A stretch of 23,147 bases of DNA from Lentisphaera sp. (GTDB taxonomy: Bacteria; Verrucomicrobiota; Lentisphaeria; Victivallales; GWF2-50-93): assembly GCA_020721745.1 (NCBI GenBank), contig DYMC01000011.1:1-23147 (forward strand), in the 5' to 3' direction. Below, piece after piece: positions 7,736 to 15,983 of this stretch. Numbering within the stretch: the stretch's first letter is position 1; every line of letters begins with the position of its first letter. A program made the translations under genes and the position numbers. The notes under the pieces were generated by a model. That model saw only the letters and a list, made by a program, of their open reading frames with translations. It did no database searches and was not told the origin of the DNA.

Positions 7736-10422
7736 TGAACCGTGAAGTCAACAGTATTTCGGGTCGTCTCAGCCTCCGCCATCCGCAGCGCCGGTCGCTG
7801 GAAATACTCGACCGCATCACGGAAATTATTCCGCCGAAGAAGGGCGCAGGGCTTCAGGCGGCTCTGGAGGCTATACGCAGCGAGTTTCCGACGGTGACCG
7901 ACTTCGAGCGGGAATTTCCTTCGCTTTGCTTCGCCCTGGCCACCGGCGTAGGTAAGACACGGCTTATGGGGGCGTTCATAAGCTATCTGCACCGAGTGCA
8001 CCACATCAACCATTTTTTCGTGCTGGCACCGAACCTGACGATCTACAAGAAGCTATTTGACGACTTTACGCCGAATACGCCGAAATACGTCTTTCCCGGC
8101 ATCGAGGAATTCGCAACGGAACCGCCGGTACTGATTACAGGCGACAACTTCGAATCCGGTGTGGGTGTAAGGAAAAATGCTTTGCCTGGTATGGATCTAG
8201 GGGTGCATATCAACCTGTTCAACATCTCCAAGATTTCAGCAGAGGTCAGAGGAGGGAAGGCACCGCGCATCAAACGGCTATATGAGTATATTGGTGAAAG
8301 CTATTTCGAATACCTGTCCAACCTGGATGACTTGGTCTTAATCATGGACGAGTCGCACCGCTACCGGGCATCAGCCGGAATGCGGGCTATCAACGAACTC
8401 AAACCGGTGATGGGGCTGGAACTGACGGCGACGCCGTTTGTCGAGACAAGCAAAGGGGCCATTGCCTTCAGAAACGTCATTTATGACTATCCTCTGGCAA
8501 TGGCGATGCAGGACGGATTTGTCAAAGAACCTGCGGTGGTCACCCAGAAGAATTTTGACCCGAAGCAGTTCACCTCGGAACAAATTGAGAAGATCAAGCT
8601 TGAGGACGCTGTGCGCATTCATGAGAACACGAAAGTCGAATTGGAAACTTACGCGCGCCAGAATGACCGGAAAATTGTCAAGCCGTTCATGCTGATTGTC
8701 GCCCGGGATACCACGCATGCCGGACAGCTTATGCAGTTGATACAGTCCGCCCAATTCTTTTCTGGACGCTATAAGGACAAGGTCATACAAGTGGATTCCA
8801 GCAAAACAGGCGTGGAAGAGGACGAGATGGTTGAGAGGCTGTTGAAGGTGGAAAGTCCGGACGAGCCGACCGAAATTGTGATTCACGTCAACATGCTCAA
8901 AGAAGGGTGGGATGTGACAAACCTCTATACGATTGTCCCGCTCCGGGCCGCAAACGCCCGCATCCTGATCGAGCAGTCCATCGGACGGGGTTTGCGTCTG
9001 CCTTATGGGAAACGCAGCGGTATCAGCGCTGTAGACCGCCTGAGCATTGTCGCCCATGACCGTTTCCAGGAAATCATTGATGAGGCGAACCGGCCCGATT
9101 CCACCATCCATTTGCAGCAAGTCATTCTTGACCCGGGCACTGATTTGAGAGGATCCAGATCTGTTGTCGCCCAATCCAATCTCGACAAGCAGATTTCCGG
9201 TACACCCCCGCAAATTGTTTCGGGCACGAAGCCCGCTGCACAGACATTGCCTGTATTTGCCAACGAGGCGGAGCGCAAGGTTGCGCAGATAGCGGTAGAA
9301 GTGATCAAAAAGCATGAGAGCCTGGCAACGTCAAAACTACTTCTCACTCCTGATGTCCAGAGTAAGATAGCCGCCGAGGTTGCCACTGCCGTCGCTCCTG
9401 TTCAGCAGAACTTGCCGGGCGTGACTGAGCCGACAAACATTGCCGCAGTTGTCGCGAAGACCTCCGAGCTGGTCATCCAGCAAACCATAGACATACCCCG
9501 GATTCTCATTGTTCCCAAAGGGCAGGTCACGACCGGATTTCACCATTTCTCTCTCGATTGCTCAGGCATTCACTACCAGCCGGTTGAGCGCGACCTGCTC
9601 ATCCAGCACCTTCGAACCCATGCTCAGGAGACACTGAGCTATGGAGAAAAAGCCAGGCAGGAAGTCCGGGATGAAGACTACATTGTGGGAGGACTGGTGG
9701 ACTTCGACGATATTTCCTATGACGAACATTCCGACTTGCTTTATGATCTGGCCGGCCAGATGGTGGCGCACCTGCGCTCCTACCTCTCCGAAGACAATGC
9801 CCGTAATGTCCTGATCTATCATCAAAAGCAACTCGCCGCACTTATCCATGCGCAGATGCAGGGACATCAATGGGAGAAGGCGACGAACTATGACGTGGTT
9901 GTGACGAAGGGATTCACGGAGATCAAACGTCCGGTCTTTACGGTCAGAGAAGGTGCTGCCATTTATAACTTCCGTCAAACGGTGACAAACAAAGCAAATA
10001 TCCAGCAACTTGTTTTTGGAGGTTTCCAGCGCTGTCTTCTTGATGTGCAAAAATTCCAGTCTGACGCGGAACGCAAACTCGCCATAATCCTCGACCGGGA
10101 ATCGCTGAAGTGGTTTCGCCCGGCCAACGGGCAGTTCCAGATTTTTTACAAATCAGGAATTGAGCAGAGGGAATACATCCCCGACTTTGTCGCCGAAACC
10201 GAAACCTGCATGTTTTTGTTGGAGCCCAAGGCCAAGAACGAGATGAATGATGCCGACGTGCTGGCCAAAAGAGATGTCGCTGTAAAATGGTGCGGTCACG
10301 CCTCGGCTCATTCCATCGCCAATGGCGGAAAACCTTGGAAGTATCTTCTCATCCCCCATGATTCAATTACCGAAAATATGACCTTGGACGGATTGGCTAG
10401 CCAGTTTACAGTTGTGCAATGA
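7735..10422 (+). CDS. res: Type III-like restriction subunit (Res), SF2 helicase plus nuclease
   Basis: Protein of 895 aa. Helicase motifs are intact: Walker A ATGVGKT (69-75), DESH (205-208), TAT (231-233) and the motif VI-like EQSIGRGLRLP (413-423). The C-terminus carries a PD-(D/E)XK endonuclease with Pro816-Asp817 and Glu830-x-Lys832 (LLEPKAK). In this family ATP-driven translocation or signalling leads to cleavage of unmodified DNA, in complex with Mod. A strong AAGGAGG precedes the ATG, which overlaps the DUF1016 stop (TAATG). No lesion is visible, so Res looks functional although its Mod partner is broken, suggesting recent decay or a sequence error in mod. Confidence 0.9.
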   Translation: MNREVNSISGRLSLRHPQRRSLEILDRITEIIPPKKGAGLQAALEAIRSEFPTVTDFEREFPSLCFALATGVGKTRLMGAFISYLHRVHHINHFFVLAPNLTIYKKLFDDFTPNTPKYVFPGIEEFATEPPVLITGDNFESGVGVRKNALPGMDLGVHINLFNISKISAEVRGGKAPRIKRLYEYIGESYFEYLSNLDDLVLIMDESHRYRASAGMRAINELKPVMGLELTATPFVETSKGAIAFRNVIYDYPLAMAMQDGFVKEPAVVTQKNFDPKQFTSEQIEKIKLEDAVRIHENTKVELETYARQNDRKIVKPFMLIVARDTTHAGQLMQLIQSAQFFSGRYKDKVIQVDSSKTGVEEDEMVERLLKVESPDEPTEIVIHVNMLKEGWDVTNLYTIVPLRAANARILIEQSIGRGLRLPYGKRSGISAVDRLSIVAHDRFQEIIDEANRPDSTIHLQQVILDPGTDLRGSRSVVAQSNLDKQISGTPPQIVSGTKPAAQTLPVFANEAERKVAQIAVEVIKKHESLATSKLLLTPDVQSKIAAEVATAVAPVQQNLPGVTEPTNIAAVVAKTSELVIQQTIDIPRILIVPKGQVTTGFHHFSLDCSGIHYQPVERDLLIQHLRTHAQETLSYGEKARQEVRDEDYIVGGLVDFDDISYDEHSDLLYDLAGQMVAHLRSYLSEDNARNVLIYHQKQLAALIHAQMQGHQWEKATNYDVVVTKGFTEIKRPVFTVREGAAIYNFRQTVTNKANIQQLVFGGFQRCLLDVQKFQSDAERKLAIILDRESLKWFRPANGQFQIFYKSGIEQREYIPDFVAETETCMFLLEPKAKNEMNDADVLAKRDVAVKWCGHASAHSIANGGKPWKYLLIPHDSITENMTLDGLASQFTVVQ

Positions 10423-10726
10423 AGCAGTATGTCCTGAAAGGCGTTGATCAACCTTGCGGTCTTCTCATTATGGCGACGATGTCCCTGGGTGATTTTTTGA
10501 ATGTGCCCGCGAAGCTGTCCATTGGGATTTCCCCTTTTTCGACGGCCTTCCTGATCTTGATCCTGTCGGGCTTGCCCAGTTTGCCGATGAATGGCTGGAG
10601 AACTTCCTCCAGGTCGGCCAGATGTATGCGGATTTTCCGCAAATCGAGCGAGAGGATGTCCTTATACTTGAACTTTCTCCGAATAAAAATCCGCCGGATG
10701 CGCCAAGCATCGCCGCAATCCATTGA
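10419..10726 (+). pseudogene. Short ORF after res, needs a -1 frameshift at T TTT TTG
   Basis: ATG 10419 overlaps the res stop in an ATGA arrangement, like the earlier junctions of this operon. The zero frame reads MKQYVLKGVDQPCGLL...SLGDFL and then becomes Ser/Arg-rich and unconvincing. At 10493-10499 the zero frame contains T TTT TTG, a heptamer of the X XXY YYZ type. Slipping back one base there gives ECAREAVHWDFPFFDG and then an acidic, ordinary-looking sequence ending in SIAAIH at TGA 10724-10726, about 102 aa in total. It may be a frameshifted pseudogene, a sequencing error in the T run, or a programmed frameshift. The minus strand is also open in register here, so strand is not certain. 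Family not recognised. Confidence 0.4.
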
Positions 10727-10875
10727 TCCGCCATTCCAGATGGCGACAAAATGTCGCATGTGGCTTTGATGGGGGGTAGAGCTTTAAGTAATTGTATATC
10801 AATTAGATAACTGCGTCTGCACAGATGTTGGCAGGTTTCCTGCTGTTTATTCTGTCTCAAAACATTGGGGGTATC
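10727..10875. other. Intergenic, upstream of clpB
   Basis: Between the end of the defence operon and clpB lie a GCGACA-AAA-TGTCGC hairpin (10743-10757) and an AT-rich inverted repeat TAATTG-TATAT-CAATTA (10789-10805). No CIRCE element is seen. The clpB promoter presumably lies here, but I cannot place it reliably. Confidence 0.4.
10789..10805. promoter_or_regulatory. AT-rich inverted repeat before clpB, possible operator
   Basis: TAATTG and CAATTA flank TATAT, a perfect 17-base dyad about 70 bases upstream of the clpB start. Its position would suit control of a heat-shock gene, but no known regulator box is matched. Confidence 0.3.
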
Positions 10876-13455
10876 ATGATGAATGCGGATAAATTTACGA
10901 ACAAGGCGAGGGAAGTTCTGATGGAGGCGCACAATTGCGCTGTGAAGTTCAAGCACCAGGAGCTTCGTCCGAGCCATCTTTTCCATGCGTTGCTGTCGTC
11001 GGACGGGCCTGTGGACGAGGCACTGAGGAAGCTTGGGATATCGAAGAAGTCACTTCTTGGGGATGTCGAGAGGAAGCTGCGTTCGATTCCATCGGTCGAG
11101 GGGCCTGGAGCTGGGGAGATATATTCATCGCGGAAGTTCAGCGAGGTTCTTGTCGCCGCGGAGGAGAGGAGCAGGGGGTTGCGCGACGATTTTGTGAGTG
11201 TTGACACGATTCTTCTGGCGCTTCTGGAGACGGATCCGGAGTCTGCGGAAATCGCGGGAAGGCATGGTCTTGATCCGGCTAGATTTCTCAACGCGATGAA
11301 GGATGTCAGGGGAGGGGCGAGGGTGTCGTCGCAGGATCCGGAGGCGACGTTCCAGGCGCTGGAGAAGTATGGCAAGGATCTCACGGAGCTGGCCCGTCGC
11401 GGGAAGCTCGATCCTGTCATAGGCCGTGACGAGGAGGTGCGCAGGGTGATACAGATACTTTCCCGGCGGACGAAGAACAATCCGGTGCTCATCGGCGATC
11501 CCGGGGTTGGCAAGACCGCGATTGTCGAGGGTCTTGCGCAGAGGATAATCCGCGGCGACGTTCCGGAGTCTCTCAAGAACAGGAGGATAGTGGCCCTGGA
11601 CATGGGCGCGCTGGTAGCCGGGGCGAAATTCAGGGGTGAATTCGAGGAGAGGCTCAAGGCGGTGCTCAAGGAGGTTGCCGACAAGCCCGGCGAGATAGTG
11701 CTGTTCATTGACGAGCTGCACACCATGGTGGGGGCCGGCGCCGCCGAGGGCGCGATGGATGCGGGCAATTTGCTCAAGCCAATGCTCGCGCGCGGCGAGC
11801 TTCACTGCATAGGCGCGACGACGCTGGACGAATACCGCAAGCACATCGAGAAGGATGCCGCGCTGGAACGTAGATTCCAGTCAGTCCTGGTATCCCAGCC
11901 GAGCGTCGAGGAGACAATATCCATACTCCGCGGGCTGCGCGAGAAATATGAAATACATCACGGGGTGAAGATACGCGACTCCGCGCTGGTGTCGTCCGCC
12001 GTCTTGTCCGACAGATACATAGCGGACAGGTTTCTTCCGGACAAGGCGATTGACCTGATGGACGAGGCGGCGGCGAAGCTGAGGACGGAGATAGACAGCT
12101 GTCCGGTCGAGATTGACGAGGTAGAGAGAAAACTCATGCAGCTTGAGATCGAGGCTGCTGGGCTTCGCAAGGAGAAGGACGATGCGTCGAAGAAGCGTCT
12201 TGCCGACATCGAGTTGCAGATAAAGGGCCTGAAGGACGAGAGCCGCGAACTTCGCAGGAAATGGGATGGAGAGAAAAAGTCCATCAAGGAGCTTCAGACG
12301 CTTAGGGAGAGCCTCGAACTGGCCAGGGGGTCGCTCGAGAAGGCGGAGCGCGCATATGACCTGGAAAAGGCGGCTGAGATCAGGCACGGGACCATCCCCG
12401 GCATCGAGGCGCAGATAAAGAAGGCCGAGGAAAAATACAGGAAGCCGGCCGGGCAGCCTCTTCTCAAGGAGGAGGTGACGGAGGAGGACATAGCGGAGAT
12501 AATCTCCAGATGGACCGGCATACCTGTGAGCAAGCTGGTCGAAAGCGAGAAGGAGAAGATACTTTCCCTCTCGAAGAATCTCCACAGGCGTGTCGTGGCG
12601 CAGAATGCCGCGGTCGAGGCAGTGTCCGACGCCGTCCTGCGGGCGAGGGCGGGGATAAAGGACCCGAACAGGCCGATAGCGTCCTTCATATTCATGGGGC
12701 CGACGGGGGTTGGCAAGACCGAGCTTGCGCGTGCGCTGGCCGGCGAACTTTTCGACGACGAAAGGGCGATGATAAGGATTGATATGTCCGAATACATGGA
12801 GAAGCACAGTGTGTCGCGGCTGGTCGGGGCGCCTCCGGGATACGTCGGCTACGACGAGGGTGGGCAGCTTAGCGAGAGCGTGCGCAGGCGCCCGTATTCG
12901 GTTGTGCTTTTCGACGAGATAGAGAAGGCGCATCCGGATGTGTTCAACATACTTCTCCAGATACTGGACGACGGTCGGATCACCGACTCGCACGGCAGGA
13001 CGGTGAGCTTCAAGAACACGATAATCATAATGACGTCCAACATCGGCGGAGCCATGCTGCAGAACGGCGACGCCGGGGACGAGTCCGTGAAGGAGAAGCT
13101 CCTCGACGAGCTGAAGCACCATTTCAGGCCGGAGTTCATAAACCGGATAGACGAGATACTGATATTCCATCAGCTCTCGAAGGATGATATCGTGAAGATA
13201 GTTGACATACAGCTTGCGAATTTCGCGGAGCGGCTGAAATCGCTGGACATATCCTTCTCCGCGGATGAGAAGGCGAAGAGGAATCTGGCGGAGCGCGGCT
13301 ACGACCCGGTCTATGGTGCCCGCCCGCTCAAGCGTCTCATCGTGAAGGATGTGGAGACACCGATATCGAGGATGATGGTGTCCGGTGAAATCTCCGCCGG
13401 AAAGGCAGTGAAGCTGTCCTGCGGAAAGGATGGGCTGCGCTTCGATTCGAGATGA
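10876..13455 (+). CDS. clpB: ATP-dependent disaggregase ClpB
   Basis: Protein of 859 aa from ATG 10876, almost the same length as E. coli ClpB (857). The order is canonical: N-domain (MNADKFTNKAREVL, about 1-145), first AAA+ module with Walker A GDPGVGKT (207-214), a coiled-coil middle domain (about 400-520), second AAA+ module with GPTGVGKT (608-615), and a C-terminal small domain. The middle domain distinguishes ClpB from ClpA/ClpX. It is a cytosolic hexamer that extracts and refolds aggregated proteins with DnaK. I prefer 10876 to an upstream in-frame start at 10825 because a GGGGG run sits just before it and the extra 17 residues are not ClpB-like. One GCGAATTTCGC copy lies at 13216 (ANFA). 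Confidence 0.97.
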   Translation: MMNADKFTNKAREVLMEAHNCAVKFKHQELRPSHLFHALLSSDGPVDEALRKLGISKKSLLGDVERKLRSIPSVEGPGAGEIYSSRKFSEVLVAAEERSRGLRDDFVSVDTILLALLETDPESAEIAGRHGLDPARFLNAMKDVRGGARVSSQDPEATFQALEKYGKDLTELARRGKLDPVIGRDEEVRRVIQILSRRTKNNPVLIGDPGVGKTAIVEGLAQRIIRGDVPESLKNRRIVALDMGALVAGAKFRGEFEERLKAVLKEVADKPGEIVLFIDELHTMVGAGAAEGAMDAGNLLKPMLARGELHCIGATTLDEYRKHIEKDAALERRFQSVLVSQPSVEETISILRGLREKYEIHHGVKIRDSALVSSAVLSDRYIADRFLPDKAIDLMDEAAAKLRTEIDSCPVEIDEVERKLMQLEIEAAGLRKEKDDASKKRLADIELQIKGLKDESRELRRKWDGEKKSIKELQTLRESLELARGSLEKAERAYDLEKAAEIRHGTIPGIEAQIKKAEEKYRKPAGQPLLKEEVTEEDIAEIISRWTGIPVSKLVESEKEKILSLSKNLHRRVVAQNAAVEAVSDAVLRARAGIKDPNRPIASFIFMGPTGVGKTELARALAGELFDDERAMIRIDMSEYMEKHSVSRLVGAPPGYVGYDEGGQLSESVRRRPYSVVLFDEIEKAHPDVFNILLQILDDGRITDSHGRTVSFKNTIIIMTSNIGGAMLQNGDAGDESVKEKLLDELKHHFRPEFINRIDEILIFHQLSKDDIVKIVDIQLANFAERLKSLDISFSADEKAKRNLAERGYDPVYGARPLKRLIVKDVETPISRMMVSGEISAGKAVKLSCGKDGLRFDSR
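13216..13226. repeat. GCGAATTTCGC near-palindrome in clpB
   Basis: Exact copy of the window-wide 11-base motif, here with T as the central base on the coding strand and read as ANFA near residue 781 of ClpB. Confidence 0.8.
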
Positions 13456-13477
13456 TGCCGCAAAGTACTTGAGCGTG

Positions 13478-13495
13478 GACGGCTCGCGAGCCGTC
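13478..13495. repeat. Perfect 18-base palindrome downstream of clpB
   Basis: GACGGCTCGCGAGCCGTC reads the same on both strands and could form a strong hairpin 22 bases after the clpB stop. No T-run follows, so a classical rho-independent terminator is not supported. Confidence 0.5.
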
Positions 13496-13542
13496 AGAAG
13501 AAATGGAAGGCAGGGATTCTCCGATGGAGAACCGTTGGTGTC

Positions 13543-13643
13543 CGGGATCGGCGCGATGCGGCGATCGCGCCCTACCAACAAACGGGATCGGCGCGATGCC
13601 CCGATATCGTTATAATCGGGGTGAACTCTGATTGCGCCCTACC
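13543..13643. repeat. Pair of REP-like units ending in GCGCCCTACC
   Basis: The 17-base string CGGGATCGGCGCGATGC occurs at 13543-13559 and again at 13583-13599. Each copy is followed by an inverted segment and closes with GCGCCCTACC (13567-13576 and 13634-13643). The second unit contains an extra CCCCGAT/ATCGGGG hairpin (13599-13621). The GCCCTAC end (GTAGGGC on the other strand) recurs at 16144 and 23084. Confidence 0.65.
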
Positions 13644-13765
13644 TCTCTCGCGTGGGCGACTTAATTCAGGTTAAAAGTCCTTTCCGTGGGATTCTTCAGC
13701 CTCGGTCTTGGAAAAGCGCCGGGCAGGGGATAGATTGTCTTCTTTCTTGAGGAGGGAATTGTTCC

Positions 13766-14686
13766 ATGAATAAGATTCCTGTGATACTGGACACGGATAT
13801 CGGTGGAGACATTGACGACACCTGGGCGCTGGCGCTGTTGCTGAAGTCGCCCGAGCTCGATGTCAAGCTTGTGACATCCGCCACGGCGGACACTGTCTAC
13901 CGGGCTAAGATTCTGGCTAAATTTCTGGAGATGTCCGGGAGGTCTGGCATTCCGATCGGGATTGGACTGAGGCAGGCGAGCGATGGTCCGAGGGAGAGAC
14001 AGGCCAAATGGGTCGAGGGATATGATCTCGACAAATATCCGGGGAAAATCCATCAGGATGGAGTTGGCGCGATGATTGAATGCGTCAGGGCCAGCCGGGA
14101 GCCCGTGACTCTGATCAGCATAGGGCCTCTTCCGAACGTGGCCGAGGCGCTTGCCAGGGCAGGGGACATTGCGGGGCGGACCGATTTTGTCGGGATGCAC
14201 GGCAGTTTTGCGAAGCATCACAGGACGAATCTGCGCCTCTCGATGGAGGACGGCGCAATCCCCGAGTGGAACGTTGTATGCGACATCAAGTCGGCGCAGA
14301 GAGTTTTTTCCGCCAAGTGGCGGAGTTTCACGATAACCCCCCTTGACACCTGCGCATGGGTCGCCCTCGATGGTGAGCTATACGCCCGCTGCAGGGACAG
14401 CGTGGACAGGATGATGAAGATGGTGATGCAGAACTACTGGATATGGTCGCCCAGGAACGATGAAAGCGATCCGTCGAGGCATTCTTCGGTGCTCCATGAT
14501 GTGGTTGCCGTATATCTTGCCTTCGCCCGGAAGTGGATCAAGATGGAGAAGATGAGGATTTCAGTTGACGGCAATGGCTGCACGGTGAGGGACGAGAACG
14601 GAATCCAGGCCGACGTGGCGATTGCATGGGAAAATCTGGCGGCCTTCAAGAAGTGGCTCGTCGAACGTCTTGTCTGCGCGGCATAG
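13766..14686 (+). CDS. Inosine-uridine-type nucleoside hydrolase
   Basis: Protein of 306 aa, about the family's length. The N-terminus carries the calcium-binding Asp cluster DTDIGGDIDD (9-18) and the C-terminal part has His244-Asp245 (VLHDVVAVY), matching the last metal/substrate positions of nucleoside N-ribohydrolases; PEWNV (176-180) fits the ribose-binding Asn region. These enzymes cleave ribonucleosides to base plus ribose in the cytosol for salvage; base preference cannot be read from the sequence. GAGGAGG ten bases upstream supports the start. It is a lone plus-strand gene facing prmC, with a hairpin between the two stops. Confidence 0.9.
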   Translation: MNKIPVILDTDIGGDIDDTWALALLLKSPELDVKLVTSATADTVYRAKILAKFLEMSGRSGIPIGIGLRQASDGPRERQAKWVEGYDLDKYPGKIHQDGVGAMIECVRASREPVTLISIGPLPNVAEALARAGDIAGRTDFVGMHGSFAKHHRTNLRLSMEDGAIPEWNVVCDIKSAQRVFSAKWRSFTITPLDTCAWVALDGELYARCRDSVDRMMKMVMQNYWIWSPRNDESDPSRHSSVLHDVVAVYLAFARKWIKMEKMRISVDGNGCTVRDENGIQADVAIAWENLAAFKKWLVERLVCAA

Positions 14687-14697
14687 GGGCGACAGGC

Positions 14698-14737
14698 GTA
14701 AATATTCACTGAACTACGTCGTTCAGCGAATATTTGC
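14698..14737. terminator. Long hairpin between convergent genes, possible bidirectional terminator
   Basis: Arms at 14700-14714 and 14721-14735 pair over 15 bases with one G-T-type mismatch around the loop TACGTC. It sits between the stops of the nucleoside hydrolase (14686) and prmC (14767). The flanks are A/T-rich but without a true T-run, so a terminator function is only probable. It shares the TTCAGTGAAT-like core with the neighbouring repeat hairpin. Confidence 0.45.
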
Positions 14738-14766
14738 ATCCCCCAAAAACGATTTCGCATCTTATC

Positions 14767-15660
14767 TTAGTACGGATTCAGTAAGCGGACGCAGTTTACT
14801 GAATACGTACACGGCATTGCCCTTGCTGCGAGGAATCTGTTTCTTCCGGACAGGTCCTTTATCTGTTTGACTGCCGAGTATGCGTCGAGTTCACGGAGGA
14901 AGTCCAGCATTGCGGGGAATTGTTCCGGCGAGATCTCCGCGATCACGAAGGCGTTGTCCTTTGCGAATCCGGGAGCGTCCCGGAAGAAGCGTCGGACGAT
15001 GTCGAGTCCGTCTTTCCCGCCGTCGAGCGCAGTGACAGGCTCGTATCTGCGAATTTCGCATGGGAGCCTGGGGATGTCGGCGCTGCGGACGTAGGGGAGG
15101 TTGGCGACGATGGCATCGAATTTCCTCCCTCTGAATGGGGAGAGCAGGTCGCCCTTGAAGAACCGTGCGTTTTTGATTCCCAGCTTCTTCCTGTTTTTCC
15201 TGGCGTATTGGAGGGCTTTGTCGGATAGTTCCGATGCGAGGACCTTGCAGTCCGGTCTTTCGGAAGCGATGGCGAGGCTGATCGCTCCGGAGCCGGCGCC
15301 AGTCTCGCAGAGGAGTCCTCCCTTGGGAAGATTGGCGACAGCCTCGCTGACAATCAGCTCTGTCTCGGGACGTGGGATGAGGACGCCTGTTCCGACATCC
15401 AGTGCAAGCTCCCTGAAATAGGCTTTGCCGAATATGTATTGGAGTGGTTCGCCGTCAGATCTGCGACGTGCGCAGGCGAAAATCCTCCTGGACTCGGACT
15501 CGTCAAGGATCCTGTCCGGGAAAAGGCTCAGCTCCGGAATCGCGAGTCCGCAAACTTCGCTGACGATGTATCTGGCGGAAAAATCAGCCTCCTCGATAGA
15601 ACCCGAGAGAAATTCCGAGACGGTGTCCACTAATTCCGACATTTTCAGTTTAGCGTCCAC
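14767..15660 (-). CDS. prmC: Peptide chain release factor glutamine methyltransferase
   Basis: Protein of 297 aa with the PrmC layout: helical N-domain (1-75), RPETE (97-101), AdoMet motif ETGAGSGAISLA (119-130) and, at the catalytic site, NLPY (187-190). The enzyme methylates the GGQ glutamine of release factors. Most PrmC proteins have NPPY, so NLPY is a variant. The natural end would be about LSGRNRFLAAR (270-280); the last 17 residues are encoded by a repeat hairpin. The start is GTG 15660, overlapping the upstream small ORF by 11 bases; ATG 15642 (residue 7) is an alternative without overlap. One GCGAATTTCGC copy (15049) encodes CEIR. Confidence 0.92.
   Translation of the reverse strand: MDAKLKMSELVDTVSEFLSGSIEEADFSARYIVSEVCGLAIPELSLFPDRILDESESRRIFACARRRSDGEPLQYIFGKAYFRELALDVGTGVLIPRPETELIVSEAVANLPKGGLLCETGAGSGAISLAIASERPDCKVLASELSDKALQYARKNRKKLGIKNARFFKGDLLSPFRGRKFDAIVANLPYVRSADIPRLPCEIRRYEPVTALDGGKDGLDIVRRFFRDAPGFAKDNAFVIAEISPEQFPAMLDFLRELDAYSAVKQIKDLSGRNRFLAARAMPCTYSVNCVRLLNPY
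14769..14814. repeat. Repeat hairpin forming the 3' end of prmC; shares 20 bases with 166-185
   Basis: GTACGGATTCAGTAA and TTACTGAATACGTAC form an inverted repeat with one mismatch around about ten bases. One arm plus loop contains the string ACGCAGTTTACTGAATACGT, whose exact reverse complement lies at 166-185. This segment encodes most of the extra C-terminal tail of PrmC (about residues 283-296). Confidence 0.7.
15048..15060. repeat. TGCGAATTTCGCA palindrome in prmC
   Basis: Full 13-base copy of the window-wide motif. On the coding strand it is read in a shifted phase (TGC GAA ATT CGC) giving Cys-Glu-Ile-Arg, unlike the AKFA phase elsewhere. Confidence 0.8.
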
Positions 15661-15919
15661 TTTTCATTTTCTCAAGCTCTTCGTTCACATAATTGATTTT
15701 CTTCTCTGCTTCCGATGTCCTTCCTTGCTTTATGTCTTCCACAGCGCCCTTGAGCAAGTATTGATTATGCCATATCAGTTCGCTCTTTATGCCTAATCGA
15801 GCAACACGCTGTCCTGTATAAAATCCCCAAATGAAGCATGCAATAGATGAAAGCAATGCAATAAGCGAGGCTATAATTGCATATTTTGTTTTTTCTTCAT
15901 AACAGTTGATTAGTATCAA
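15650..15919 (-). CDS. Small single-pass membrane protein, unknown
   Basis: Product of 89 aa from TTG 15919: a short N-terminus, one hydrophobic helix (about 12-34, YAIIASLIALLSSIACFIWGFY) and a charged, helix-prone tail (55-89) with KINYVNEELEKMK. No family is recognised. The gene is clearly more AT-rich than its neighbours, which may mean recent acquisition. A good promoter lies upstream and the stop overlaps the prmC GTG, so it is probably transcribed together with prmC. No strong Shine-Dalgarno sequence is seen before the TTG, so the start is uncertain. Confidence 0.55.
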   Translation of the reverse strand: MILINCYEEKTKYAIIASLIALLSSIACFIWGFYTGQRVARLGIKSELIWHNQYLLKGAVEDIKQGRTSEAEKKINYVNEELEKMKSGR

Positions 15920-15983
15920 AGCGGGGCCTGAAGATCGAGTCGCAGATTAATGTCTTGATCGGCAAGGCTCCCTTTGTTGCGTT

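Larger units (their letters stand above)
13456..13765. other. Intergenic region after clpB, filled with hairpins
   Basis: No gene is seen. From left to right it contains a perfect 18-base palindrome GACGGCTCGCGAGCCGTC (13478-13495), a TTCTCC-GAT-GGAGAA hairpin (13517-13531) and two REP-like units (13543-13643). A good ribosome binding site for the nucleoside hydrolase (GAGGAGG, 13749-13755) closes the region. Confidence 0.6.

Noticed and set aside
10448..10759. 103-codon minus-strand ORF opposite the end of the defence operon
   Set aside because: It is codon-aligned with the better plus-strand -1 frame, which makes it open by complementarity; no ribosome binding site. Not fully excluded.
11881..13581. 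566-codon open frame on the minus strand across clpB
   Set aside because: Antisense shadow of the strongly supported clpB; composition (Arg/Leu/His-rich) is not protein-like.
13599..13621. CCCCGAT/ATCGGGG hairpin as the clpB terminator
   Set aside because: No following T-run and it is embedded in a REP-like unit, so it is recorded as a repeat only.
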